A stretch of DNA of 64,000 nucleotides from Arthonia radiata (taxonomy: Eukaryota > Ascomycota > Arthoniomycetes > Arthoniales > Arthoniaceae). Made by a program: the position numbers and the translations under genes. The stretch lies in contig PSQN01000013.1 in the NCBI GenBank assembly GCA_002989075.1, positions 840,379 to 904,378 on the forward strand, written 5' to 3'. Below the pieces are notes generated by a model. It did no database searches, was not told where the DNA came from, and worked only from the letters and a program-made list of their open reading frames with translations. Shown here one piece after another: positions 44,716-56,240 of the stretch (the stretch's first letter is position 1; each line of letters begins with the position of its first letter).

Positions 44716-47700
44716 ATGGAAGTAGCTTCCGGCACCGCCGGCCTCATCTCACTGGCTGCTTTGCTCCTCCAAGGCGTCAAGACCTTGCGAACTTTTTGCC
44801 TTGATCTGAATGAGGTAGGCACCGACATCGATGACACGGCCGAGGATCTTAACGGGTTAGGCACCGTCATTGATCAATTGCAGAATATTCAAGATGCTCC
44901 TGCTGCCCAGCCATCGACGTTGACCTTGCTGCGACGGTCTATCACCTCCTGCAAAGATGATGTCGACAAGTGGCTGGGCGCTCTTGACGGAGCCAAGTTC
45001 GAGGGCAAGAAGGGGATTCGACGCCTGGTGAAGCGCGTGACAGGTACTCTGGACTTCAGCCGTCGAAGCGATCTAAGGCAGAAGATCGCATCTCATCGCT
45101 CTCAGCTGGGTCTTGTGCTCGAGCTATTGGGCAGGGATGCTGATGCACAGCATTTGCGTCAATTGGACGTTCTCCAGAATTCACAAGAGCAACACTTCGC
45201 TCAGTCGATGAGGTGCATGCAAGATGGCTTTGGTAGCCTTAGACTCAGCCAGACGTCGCTCGAGAGCATTGAGGTCCGGCTTCAGTCGATGCAGAAACAA
45301 CTCAGTCAAAGCGTTGCGCAACGCAAACCAGTTTCATCGCGAAGGAAGCGCGTCAATGCTTCGCGCAGGTCCACAACCGTGGTCCGCACTAAGCAAGTCG
45401 AAGACACGTCCTCGAAAGAGCTGGCGCCAGCTTTCTCGGCACAAAAGGAGCAGCCGCAGATGCTAGTGCGCATGGTCAAGACCGCTTTCTTAGTTCAGGA
45501 GGCCAATGGTCAACCGGTCGTTGAGATGCTCGCTGTGGCTGACAAAACGTATGATTCTGCCAACGACGCGACAAAGATATCGATGGTCAAATACATACAG
45601 AATCTGCGCCTCTTAGTGTGGCTGCTGCGCCGTGACAATCTGTCTACAGTCGCCTCACGATACTGTGCCAACAGCGAACCACCAGGCGCGATTGTTAAGC
45701 TGGGAAGTCTGAATACGGGGTACAAACGCCTTGTCGTCTCTTCTGAGTTCTTGCGCTGGAGACAATTCTCACTTGTGCAAAAGCTGCATAGCCCGCTACA
45801 TGGAGGCTCGGTTCCAACTGATTCGACTCAGATCGTACACTCTTACTTCATGTCGAATGACTACGGTCGAGATCTTTTTCAATTCTATCTGTCCTTGCCC
45901 AAGGCTTTCGACCAGGAAGAGATCGAAAAGGTCACACAGCCTGATTCGAACGATCCCAAGTGGGTTCAGGCCAGGTGGCAGCGCATGTCGCTCTTTACGC
46001 AATACTTAGACGAGAAGAACGAACTTGGCGGTGCTTTGAAGACCCGGAGACACAGCAGACTCGGTAACATGGCAGCAACAGAGCCTGCACCGAGCTGTGT
46101 TGAAGGCTGGAGCGTGTTGGCAGAGCCTTCCAACGTTTTTCAACCAGATCTGACAAGATCCATACAGTCTGGCGATCCCGATCATGACAGTTCTATCATG
46201 CGCCGGACTTCCACATTCGACAGCGCCATCGATCTTTCTCACGATGTCGAGATGGCCGATGTGTCCGATTCTGACGAACCCTCAGTTGACAGCGTTCTTG
46301 ATGGCAAGATCCGTCAAGCAGTCGAGACTGCGTCACCCGTCGAGACTTCCAGATCTCCCCTGACAGACGGATATGAACAACTGAGATGCTCAAATGTGAC
46401 AGACGCAGACCGTTGTTCAGACTTCGATTTGGACCGTTGTGAGATGATGGCAGCAGAACAGCCTCTCCAAGAGCTACGCACCCCTCCTCCCCTGGATCCT
46501 AAACGCAGCCTATATCAGGCTACGGATACTGCGAGCGAGTCGCATGAAAACACCTCGAAACTGCGGCGGTATGACAACCGCGCGGCCCAAGCAAAGGCCG
46601 CTGCAAAGCTTCGTGCAAAATTCAATGACAAGTTTGGAAGTCGTGAAGGATATCATAAGTCTAGCAATACTAGCCCGATGGCAGTGTCGCTGGACGCTTA
46701 TCAGTACCAACTCCAGCTTTTGGAGCAGCAGAACAAAAAACGCCTCCAAATGGCCTGCTTTGAACAAAGTGGCTCCGCCGATGGCAGAAGTGCACTTTCG
46801 AAGTCAACGTCATCCACAAGTGATGCAGGAGTAGATGGCCAGACTCACTCTTCCGAAAGGCTGACGTCTATCGGATGTTATGACCTCCGAGGTTGGCGTA
46901 AAGATGTGACGCTCGAAGATCGAGCACGATACGGAGCTCAGCTGTAAGTTCCTTTTGAGTTGTGATACCGCTCCGAAACTGATGACCTTGACAGAACCCA
47001 AGCCCTGAGGGAATTTCGTGGCTCACACGGCGGGTCCGCTTTCATTTCCGACTGGGACATATGGCATAAATCCACAAATACGGAAGCTGACATCTACGCC
47101 TCAGCATCATGCAAGGATGAGTACCTTGCTAGGACACAAGAAAGTGAGAGACACGTAAGAGCTCAAGCTTCGATCAAAGGGGGGCCACACTCTAAGCATT
47201 GGTCTGGGTCCGAACGAGACATTTTGGAGGATCTAACTGCTCGCAAGACAATAGACCCTGACGTTCATCGCACGGTATCGCAATCATTGACTGATGCGGC
47301 AGAAGATCAACGGCAGCAGCAGAAGACTAGAGCGCCTGGAGCAAGTCTGCAACCACAGGCACCTATGCAGTTCAAAGCCGCGCACCACCTGCGAGATGTG
47401 CTTGCCAATCGAGACTCGGTGCAAGTTAATGAGTCTTCTGCAGCAAATTTTCGCGCGTTGAACCGGGACCCAACTGAAAGCCCTGAAGATGCAAGTGAGG
47501 GACCGCATCAAGAGCCTTCCACGCCACTATCGCCGTCTGAGCAGACGTCATTTCAGCGTCAAAGCGCATATGCCCTTTGGAGGTCACTAAGCTCGGATCA
47601 GCACTCTCAGCAACGTGAAAGCCAGGCTCAAGCAATGCAGCGGCAAGCTCGCGATCCTGGGGTCTTCAAAGCAGGGAATATGCAGATGTGTCAACAGCAG

Positions 47701-50235
47701 CCGGCACGACCACCGCAAGACACGCAAGCGTTCCAGGCCGGGATTCATCAGATGCAAGCGCTGCAGAGCCAACAACGGCGATTGGAGCCACATCAAGACC
47801 CACAAGTGCTCCAAGCCAAAGTGCAGCAGATGCAAGAGCAGCAGAGGCAGCGTATAAGTGCGCAACGCCGGTATCAGGACTTCGCGCAACAAACCGGGTT
47901 GCAGCAATCAGCTGCTCAAACCCTCCAGCAAGATCTGCGCTCCAAGCACGGCCCGACACTAAGGCTGCCAGAACCCCAGAGCGATACGGGCAAGCAGGCA
48001 CCTTGGGCACGACAGAGGAAAGACGGGCGCAAGGCCGATACACACGATAATGCTCTGACACCCCGCGACATTGGCGCAGGGAGCGCGCGTGCTCCCCATC
48101 TCGATCTCTCGGTGCCACCTGGGCTGGCTGGTAATCCCGATGCTGAAAGTTTCAAAGCTCGGCCAAGGATGAACAGCATGTTCCCCACAAGCCAAGCGAT
48201 TGCGAGAAGATTGCGGGATGACCTACGAGAAAGTCCGCCCCGAGCAAATTCTGTCAATCCTCCTGCTCCAGTGCCGAGTTTGAAAGTGAAGAGTGTGGCC
48301 GAGATGCGAGCAAGAAAGGCAGCGGAGCAGCAGAGACAGCCTCCATGTGCGGACATGACTAAGGTGGCCGCGGAAACGCTTTCTCGTGCGTTCCAAACGA
48401 ATAAAGCAAGAAACGCACAGCATGCGACGACGGCTCCGGAAAACTCCACCGGCGATCTCCCCACGGCGCAGGACTCACACGTAGCTTCGCCGCCGTTGCC
48501 TCGAGCGCAGTCGAAGGGTGCGGTAGAGCAATATTCAAGTCAAAGGTTACCATCTCCCAACTCCGCGGTCAACGACCTCAAGAATTGCCCGCCAGATCCA
48601 TTCATACAGGCTAAAAGTGCACATGCTCCCTACATTGCACTTCAGACCGACGAGGATGTCCCACTCATGCAGCAAGTCAGTGAGAGTGCACGAAGAAGCG
48701 TCTTGAAAAACAAGATGCTGTCAATGAAGGCTGCCCAACACGTGTTCGACCAGTTGGCTTCCCAATCTAGCAGCTCTCCCGATCGGCCGCATCCACCCTT
48801 GTCTGCTAAGTCTGGCGGCGCGAGCGACATCGAGAAGCGAGAAGCAGTGAACGTCGACGCAGAGCAGGCTTCCCACCTTCTAAGTATGCGCGGCTCAAAG
48901 AAGGTTTCGAATGATGTGTCCGATAATTTTAGTCTTTCTCCGGCTACATCCTCGAACGTTAAAACAAGTAATATAAGGAGGGACAACGCGATGGACGCAC
49001 ATGTTCCGTACAGTAAACTTCAGTCTGGCAAAGCGGATCCAGTCATAGGGCAAGCCAACGATAGAGCGCTGAACTTCCTCGCGAAAAACCAAATCACGCA
49101 ATTGAAGTGTGCACGACGCGTGCGACGCGAGCTGGCTTCTCAACCTAGCATCTCCTCCGATCGGCCGCATCCACCCTCGTCTGCTAAGTCTGGCGGCATG
49201 AGCGACTCTAAGATAAGAGAAGCCAGTGACAACGAAGCAGGGAAACCTTTCGAGAACATGGGTGTGCAAGGCTCACAGACTTTGGCAATCGACATGCCAG
49301 GAAACTCCGACTTCTCTCCAGCTACGGCGCTAAACGTTGAGACAAGCAAGGTAAGAAGGGACGACGCGATAGACGCACATACTTCGTACAATAAGCTTCA
49401 ATCTGGCAAAGAGCATCCAGTCACAGGGCAAGTCAGCGAGAGCAGGCAGAACTACATCATGAAGAACAAGCTCGCGCAAATGAAGTGTGCGCAACGCATG
49501 CGAAGCAAGCTCCAGGCGCAACCAGCATCTAACACCTCCGCCGAGGCCAAGCGGAAAGATGTCGAGAAGGCTCGGAAGCAAGAGGAGGAAGAAGCCGCTG
49601 AGCAGGCCCGCAGGGAGACCGCGGAGCTCTACAGGCCGGCGCAGACCCAGAAGGCGCCGTCCGGCGTTGACCCGGATACGGTGCTGGCTTCGCAGTCTGG
49701 CGCCTCTCGCGATCGCCCACATCCAACTTCGCCTGCTAAGTCTAGCGGCGTGAGCGACACTGAAATGAGAGATGCAGAGACCACCCAAGCAGATCTAGCT
49801 TCCGAAAACCAAAGGATGTACCGTTCGAAGCAGCTCCCAAATGATATGTCAGTCGACTTTGACAATCTTCGGGCCGAGGTGTCAAACGCTATAGCAAGCG
49901 AGACAGAGACGGACGACGCGATAAACACAGAGATCGTCGGCCGAATGACGGACTCTCAGATCTGGGAGGCCTACTGCAGTATGGGCCACACAGCCGTAGC
50001 CGCGGACGCGCTCCTAGAGGATCTACAAAATGGAAATGCGCCGAACGTCTCGCAACCATCACCAGGCGCAGTCGCGTCCTCCGCTCCAGAAGCCGCGCCG
50101 ACCGCCCGGCTACCCGACGCACGCGGCAACTCCGAGAAGAAACTCCGCTATGACACCCTACTACCCGCGCAGTGCTATTCCGCGCACGACCTGCACCGCG
50201 AACTCCGATCCCGCATTGACGCGTGCAAGGACTAA
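44716..50235 (+). CDS. giant protein: STAND/HeLo-like N-terminus, Gln-rich middle, long C-terminal repeats
   Basis: Exon 1 is 44716-46943 and exon 2 is 46995-50235. The 51-bp intron (GTAAGT donor, GACAG acceptor) joins YGAQL-TQALREFRG and gives 1822 residues. Residues 1-~75 (EVASGTAGLISLAALLLQGV, then FCLDLNEVGTDIDD) resemble the fungal N-terminal effector domains found on STAND/NLR-like proteins. A coiled-coil region (~130-215) follows. Residues ~250-440 look folded (MVKYIQNLRLLVWLLRRDN, SYFMSNDYGRDLFQFYLSL). No NACHT or NB-ARC motif follows. Instead there is a Gln-rich region (about 47,580-47,940) with a ~30-residue repeat, then three degenerate ~126-residue repeats (48,640-49,790), the last interrupted by a Glu/Arg coiled coil. 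The end (MTDSQIWEAYCSMGHTAV) looks folded. Function unknown. Confidence 0.8.
48640..49790 (+). repeat. coding repeat, ~378-bp unit, three copies
   Basis: The landmark DRPHPP-SAKSGG-SD occurs at about 48,780, 49,158 and 49,707. The first two copies are exactly 378 bp apart; the third is displaced by a ~170-bp insertion of charged sequence. Each unit also carries LASQ upstream and the run RRD-A-DAH--Y-KLQSGK--PV-GQ downstream. A decayed copy of the unit end precedes the first (SAHAPYIALQTDEDVPLMQQ). Confidence 0.85.
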
Positions 50236-52093
50236 CAACCACCCGTAACAGATCCAAATCGTTCGCGGAGTGGTGAAAGTGAGTTCCGTGTTTCGCTAAC
50301 CCTCAATGCGGCGACATAGCGGTAGGGGACTCGCCGCGAGCTAGACTCCACAACTCGTGCGGTTGTCGTGCAAGGCCCGCTGGGTTGGGATGATGCATTC
50401 ACTATCTGGGCAGCCGGGTTCGCGGGCTGTGGGAAGCTTTGGAGAGCTCCTCGCCCGCCAGCAGCCGGAAAGCACGATATCAGTATCTGCTTGCAGATGA
50501 CGGCCACGCTGGATGAGTCGCGCACAGTGGAGGCCGGGCGCAGACGGGCGTCACGCACGGCGAGCAGCGCAGAAGCTGTTGGGCGAGCAGTCGGGCGGGA
50601 ATGTGCTCGGCGCTGGCGATGCTCGTGGGGCCGATTGCGTAGTGGGGCGATGAGGCTGGCGCGATAGGTGGAGTAGATGTGGTGTCTGTGGTAGAAGCAA
50701 GACTGGGCAGCGACGACAAGGGAATGCGACGGGGTTGAGGATGCGATATAAAGCCAGTCGTAAGAGGAGGCCAAAATCATTAATGAGATACGGTATACGT
50801 GATGCCGTGACGCTGTGACGATGAGATGAGATCTGTGGAATGAGCCATGATACCTACACACACTATGAGAAACACATTTTCATTAACGCATTCTTCAATC
50901 TGTGACATCCATGACCGCGTCCCCGCTGCCTACACAGCAGCTCATCCCCACCGCTTCCCTGCCACATCTTTCTCCGCCTCCAATTGACTTCAACAAGCAC
51001 AACGTCTAGGAGTAGGCGAGCCCGTAAACGTGATCGTGGCGTGTGTTCACACTGACCTTTAGAGCGTGAGGACGAAGTTGCAACGTGCACGCAATGGGCA
51101 GTGAGAAGAGCAGTGGATGCGAGAGTGATGACAATACGAGATTGACGGTATGACGGGACTGAAGGCCACAGAAGCTTCACGTATGTATATGCCCGGGTCA
51201 CAGCACGGCACAGGGCGAGCACCAGCAGGTTCTCGAGCGCACGCACGAGCATCCAGCAGCGCAGTGGCTGCGAAGGCGGCAGGAAGAACAGGGGAGCAGG
51301 CATGTTCTTCGGGTACGACAGCCTGCGCGGGCGAGGCAAGGTAGGAAGGAACGGGTTCCGAGCTGGACGGAAGCGTGTGCCGGGCTGGCAGCGAAGGGGT
51401 TGCGACGGTGCGAGAAAGCGAACGGAGTCTTGTTTGGACGCCTGGAGCGGCTCCGACGGGGCCGAGGATAAAGGTGATGGGGGAAAAGGGTGTGGTGTTT
51501 GCGACGTGAGATGTGGGGACATGGTGTTAAGGGGGTGATGTGAGGTCGCGCGTGAAATAGGGATGGCGGGTGCATACGTGGAAGGTGGCGTGCGGAGATT
51601 GTGTTAAACATCTCGTGAGCGTCGTTACTATTGATACATGTGTTCTAGCTATGCGTCATGCACGTCGTGTCATTGGAGAGGGCGTGGTAATAAGGCGTCC
51701 TGGTTGTATGAGCTTTTGACGTGGATGAAGTATGTTGGGTGTGGTGTTCGAGTAGGCTTGGGCGCCTTGCTTGGCTATACGTCGATGAGCTGCATCGAAA
51801 GTCCGGAGTCGCTTGGCGCCAGTCGCGCGACTGTTGTTACTCGAGGTTGTCTCGATGATTAGACGAGCATCTTATGGTGGCCATGGAGAACAACGTGTAT
51901 GAGAGTGACCGCTACGTGTCTGTAGCAGTGTGGTGTCTGGTAAAACTGCCGTCAGAGGGTATAATGAAGAGCGGGCCTTGGGTTCAATCATCCAGTATAA
52001 GCCGCGCATGATGCGCATTGGTTGCCGCTTGGCAATTTTTCATCGTGAGTAGCTGGTTGCGTGCGATCATCGCAAGCGTCGTGGTTCTGGGTG
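50236..52093. other. intergenic
   Basis: About 1.9 kb with no supported gene. The plus-strand piece near 50,368 reads GPLGWDDAFTIWAAGF, which faintly recalls the first loop of fungal PTH11/rhodopsin-like membrane proteins, but nothing around it supports a gene. Confidence 0.45.
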
Positions 52094-52423
52094 TCATCGC
52101 TGGTACTTCGCGAACATGGAGATCTTCATGTCGCGGTAGGCCTTCACCGCTGGATCCTCAGTGGGTTGTGGTGCGAAGAACGGTGGAGCCATGTAGTCTG
52201 TGTGTCCAGGCGGGGATGGGAGCGTCGCGGCGGCGGCGGCCATGTTGGCTCTCCAGGCGGCAACACGACAACATGTCGAGCTAGGTGCGGCGGACGATTG
52301 TTGCGGCGCTCCGCAGTAGGTGCACTGTACTGCAATCGGCACTGGAGCCGAAGCGTAAGCAGGCTGTGGAGGCTGTGTATAGATGGGCGCTTGAGGTGGA
52401 GCAGTCGATCTAGCGGTAGTCAT
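52094..52423 (-). CDS. small Pro/Ala-rich hypothetical protein
   Basis: A 109-codon frame starting at an ATG with a strong context (TCCCACCATGAC); the frame is open further upstream but that part lacks protein character. The N-terminal half is Pro/Ala/Gln-rich (APPQAPIYTQPPQPAYASAP). There is one C-x2-C (CTYCGAP) and a CC pair about 17 residues later, possibly a small metal site. The C-terminus (TEDPAVKAYRDMKISMFAKY) looks like a short amphipathic helix and is the most protein-like part. No family recognised. Confidence 0.5.
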   Translation of the reverse strand: MTTARSTAPPQAPIYTQPPQPAYASAPVPIAVQCTYCGAPQQSSAAPSSTCCRVAAWRANMAAAAATLPSPPGHTDYMAPPFFAPQPTEDPAVKAYRDMKISMFAKYQR

Positions 52424-54665
52424 GGTGGGAGATGTGGCAGGGATGATCAACTGTAGATCGGTGACTTGTGGGAGGACTTTTCTGCTCTTGCACTTATCTT
52501 TGAGGAAAGCCCACAGTAGATGAGGAGACGAGAAGGAGAGGATAGTTAACGAGTGCTGTGCGCGCGGACGACATGTCTCGAGCTTCCCTATCACGACGCC
52601 TACCTTATGGAGCAGCTACAGTAGCAAACCCACGGGTGCGGTCAAGATTTCACGCCATACGGACCTTCTTCTGCGACAGAGGGAAGATGAGATTAGCGAA
52701 GGAAGGTGCAATGTTAGCTAGGCTTACTAACTGCCGTACAGCGTGACAGATGACAGGCAAGACTTGCCTCAGCGGTCAACGGATTTGGAAGATGATGACA
52801 GGGATTTGTAGATCGTGCCTGGATCCCATGACGCGGGGGCCGAAAGGGCCGGTAGACTCGCATTTGAGAGGCTGCTGAGTGTCGCGTGTCTGGGAACACA
52901 TTTGTCACTGTGCGGTCAGTTCGGTCCGGTGATTTGGAAGGAGACAGAGCGGTTGATGATATGGTTTGAGGTTGAGTCCAGCGGCAGGGGCAGATTGCTG
53001 AAGGAGCAGATTGTGTCGTATGTGTGGACGTTATGCCGCAGATGTGGGCGGAGACAAGGCGTTGATGATGCACGTGGTCGTTGCAGGAAGTATTTGTCAA
53101 GCCAAAGATTTGTCAACGAGCGTCAATAATGAGGGGCCCAGATCCGTGGGACGTCGGCGGGAGAGCTAGGTCGCTTTGGGAGTTGGGTGTGAGAGCCTTT
53201 CGCTGCTTGGACCGAAGAAGGATGAGAGATTGATGTGGTCAAACAGTGCGGGACACTGGTGGAGCACCTCATGTGCGTCGATAAGACTCTGCTGTACTTC
53301 GGTGAGAATGGGGATGAGAAAGAAGAAGAAATGAGAGCAGAGGTTTCCCAATCGATTAGGATATTGCCAAGCTTCGGCAGATCTTGCTCCAGGGGGGCGG
53401 TCATCTCGGCCCATCTTCAGACGGGGGCTGCAATCCATCCCTAGCGTCCCAGACAATGCGCTGGACCCTTGAGCACGACCTTGGTCCTGGCATCAGCTAA
53501 TCCGGGTGTCGTCCACAGTTGTCTCGACCTCATCCCAGAATTGCTGAGAACGTCTTCACAGTAGAACTGCGACGTGTTAGACTCGCTCCAGTCCTAACGA
53601 GAGACAGATGGAGCACGCTGCTGCCACTTGCCTATCTGAGCCCATTCATCCTCACGGCGGTCCAGCTGCTCAGCCGGTCACCCTCAACGAGGCCCCGCAC
53701 AAGGAGGCGGTGAGGCATACACCATCACCCATCATAGATTGATCATGTTGTCCAACGTCTCGCCGCGTTCGGTCAGAAAAGGCAGAGTAGATTTCACAAG
53801 TGTTTGGTGGGCGAGCCCCTCGGTAGCATCTTCGCAACGTGCAAAACGCTTCTAACGGCCTTGGAGCGAGGCAGCAGTGCGAGCTTTGTGGTTCTTGATA
53901 CTCTGCATTCGATTCTGCTTCTAGAAATCGGGAAAGACCGTCTGACCGGGGCACATGTGGAACGTTTTATGGCCGCAACGGCTGTGGCAGGGAATTCTGA
54001 CAGGACGATACTGTGCGAGTGCTTATTCTGTGGCACCGCTTGGATTTGGAATCGTGCGAGACGGTCCGACATCATCTCTAAGGCAGTTTGCTGGTTATAC
54101 TCCATGCGCGAGGGTGTCGTGTACTATGTGCGAGCTCTCCTCGTGCTACTGTAGTATCGTGATAGAGCCTGTTGTAGCTCTGCGACGCGCTTCTCTGGCA
54201 GGAGGTCAAGACATTGTGTATACTGCTTTGTGTTGTAGGCGAGGGTGGATCTCTACTGTCGACTCCATCTTCAACCGTTCGTGTGTCTCTGCAGACCGCT
54301 ATGATCATCTTGGGATGTGGGTAGCGGCCGTTAGCCAAGGACTCCACATGTACGCAAAACACGCAGAACAGGCGCGCAACGGCGAGCAAAAAGGTCTGGT
54401 GGTATAGTGCTCACATCCTATTGGCATACAGTTGATCGGTAGACAGCTCGATCGTCAACACAAGTATCATTCGTACAAGACTCTGCAGCCAGTACCTCGC
54501 GTATGACGCCCCACGCGGATCCTTAGCGCTCCACATGCGCGATGCATAAAAGCCAATCTGGTTCCAGACGGGAAGTCACACACTCAATCTTGTACATCCA
54601 TACTCTGTTCAAGCCCAATGCGTTGATCAGCTTCAGTCCAACATTTGGCAGATCGTGATTCCCAA
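52424..54665. other. intergenic
   Basis: About 2.2 kb. Several frames of 90-150 codons on both strands (e.g. plus 53,804-54,154) lack domain character and overlap one another. I call none. Confidence 0.45.
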
Positions 54666-56240
54666 TCAAGAGTCGAAAATGGGGGCAAAGGCGGGCACAC
54701 CACGGGCCTCCATCCCGTAGATCAGCTTGCGCGTGACTGAGGGATTAGAAATCAGGAAAACCGCCTCCGCGCCTGACTCTTTGTAAAGCCGGTAGGTCAT
54801 CGCGACCAGATCCGGTCGTCCATGTTGGCTCGTGTCGTGAACGACCGCATTCGGATCCGCGCGCTGCACCGCGTTGAGGATGTCCTTGCCGTAGGTGGCC
54901 AGTGGAGCTTTCGTTGACCAGAGCACACGGCAATCAATGTCGTCATTGCCAAACAGAAGCGAGAGACATGGGCCAATGCCTGATCCAGTGGCGACGATGA
55001 CCGTCCGCTTGAAGATGAGTGCGGTGCGAAGCACACCATAGACGGGAGCTCCTTTCATCCAGATCGTAGTGCGAGCGCCTGACTCGCCAATGATGCCTCG
55101 CGTCCAGTCGCCTGCATTGGAAATAACGCAGGAAAAGCCCTTGCCCGGGCGTGGTGCTGGAATAGTCGCGAAAGCATGGGCCTCGAAAAGAGGATTCGTC
55201 GATAGGCGAACGCCGATGCAACGCTCGACTTGAGTGTGAGTGAAGTGCAACCGTGCCGCGTGATTTGAGAGCTTTTCAACGTAGACGGTGCGGCGACGTA
55301 GGCGAATCCACGGGTAGAACAGACAGCCAGTAAGGATGCACACGCACCAGAAGGCGGGCGTGTTGATGAGAATGTGTCCAAATGTTGGGGCGTTCTCGCT
55401 GACGCTCGAACCGTGATGTATCATGAGGATAATCTGCGCCCAGTAGAGGGCAACAACAATCCATCCTGCGAAACGGTGCGTAGCCTCGAAGTGGTCGTGC
55501 ATCCTCATTCTCAACCAGGGATGAGCACATCCGACAATGAGAATTAGGAGAGCCAAGATTGCGTACGCGATGCCAGTCGCTGGCCACAGTCCGGTGTCGT
55601 CAACTGCAGCTTGTGTCAGATAAGTCGTGAACGCAATATACCAAGCTGCTGCTGCGATGCCACAGCCCGAATGGAGCCCTCCATAACAATATATCTTCGC
55701 AAAGCGGCATCGCAGCCAGAGCGGGAATGAGGTCGGTAGACAGGATGACAGCCAGAAGAGTAGGTTGATCACATGCTCTTGACGCATGAGGATGCTCACA
55801 ACTAGATTGATAGCCGCTGCAATTGCAGTGTTGTTGTAATTGAGACGCTCAGATGCGGCCAACCCGATGAGGACGCCAATGTTGGCCACAAATGCCAACG
55901 TAAATAGACGCCGATACGTAGTAAGCAGCAGAAAGCGAAAGTTCCTCAGACACGTTGTCTTTGGAGGGAGATTGTGCGAGTTCGATGTTTGTGTCGGGAA
56001 GCTGGAATTCTTGTCGTTGAGAATGATCGGAGCCTGCGAGCTGTTGATGGGAGACTCGTAGATGGAGATATCCTGCTCGCAGGATGGCCAAGTCGTGCAT
56101 ATGCTGGACGAGCTAAGGGTTGACCTCGACTCGGCACTGTGGAAAGGCTTTTCATACAGAGAATTAGGAGTGCCAGATGTATTAGTTACCGCAGTAGGTC
56201 CTCTTTCAAGGTCGCTGCCTGCGTCGAACGGTGTATCCAT
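54666..56240 (-). CDS. TmpA-like membrane flavoprotein/oxidoreductase
   Basis: A 524-residue single-exon protein. The first ~95 residues are Ser/Thr-rich and cytosolic. About seven membrane spans lie at ~105-325 (LFTLAFVANIGVLIGLAA, IAYAILALLILIVGCAHPWL, FAGWIVVALYWAQIILMIHH). The soluble C-terminal part resembles an FAD/NAD(P)-binding reductase unit and has the dinucleotide-type motif VIVATGSGIGPCLSLLFG at about 415-432. This layout matches A. nidulans TmpA, a putative membrane flavoprotein needed for normal conidiation, and related membrane domains sometimes fused to adenylate-forming enzymes. Typical ferric-reductase paired histidines are not obvious, so iron reduction is doubtful. It is divergent from the adenylate-forming ligase gene with about 1.65 kb between starts. 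Confidence 0.8.
   Translation of the reverse strand: MDTPFDAGSDLERGPTAVTNTSGTPNSLYEKPFHSAESRSTLSSSSICTTWPSCEQDISIYESPINSSQAPIILNDKNSSFPTQTSNSHNLPPKTTCLRNFRFLLLTTYRRLFTLAFVANIGVLIGLAASERLNYNNTAIAAAINLVVSILMRQEHVINLLFWLSSCLPTSFPLWLRCRFAKIYCYGGLHSGCGIAAAAWYIAFTTYLTQAAVDDTGLWPATGIAYAILALLILIVGCAHPWLRMRMHDHFEATHRFAGWIVVALYWAQIILMIHHGSSVSENAPTFGHILINTPAFWCVCILTGCLFYPWIRLRRRTVYVEKLSNHAARLHFTHTQVERCIGVRLSTNPLFEAHAFATIPAPRPGKGFSCVISNAGDWTRGIIGESGARTTIWMKGAPVYGVLRTALIFKRTVIVATGSGIGPCLSLLFGNDDIDCRVLWSTKAPLATYGKDILNAVQRADPNAVVHDTSQHGRPDLVAMTYRLYKESGAEAVFLISNPSVTRKLIYGMEARGVPAFAPIFDS

Noticed and set aside
47224-50235. Separate 1003-codon gene
   Set aside because: The frame begins with TTG, and the same frame is open back to a GACAG acceptor at 46,994. 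It is exon 2 of the gene starting at 44,716.
50368-50667. Possible remnant of a PTH11/rhodopsin-like receptor (GPLGWDDAFTIWAAGF)
   Set aside because: Only one short resemblance; the expected membrane spans are absent on either side.
51980-52010. tRNA T-loop-like GGGTTCAATCATCC
   Set aside because: No matching acceptor, D or anticodon arms could be found upstream.
53804-54154. 116-codon plus-strand frame
   Set aside because: Overlaps other frames of similar length and shows no recognisable domain.
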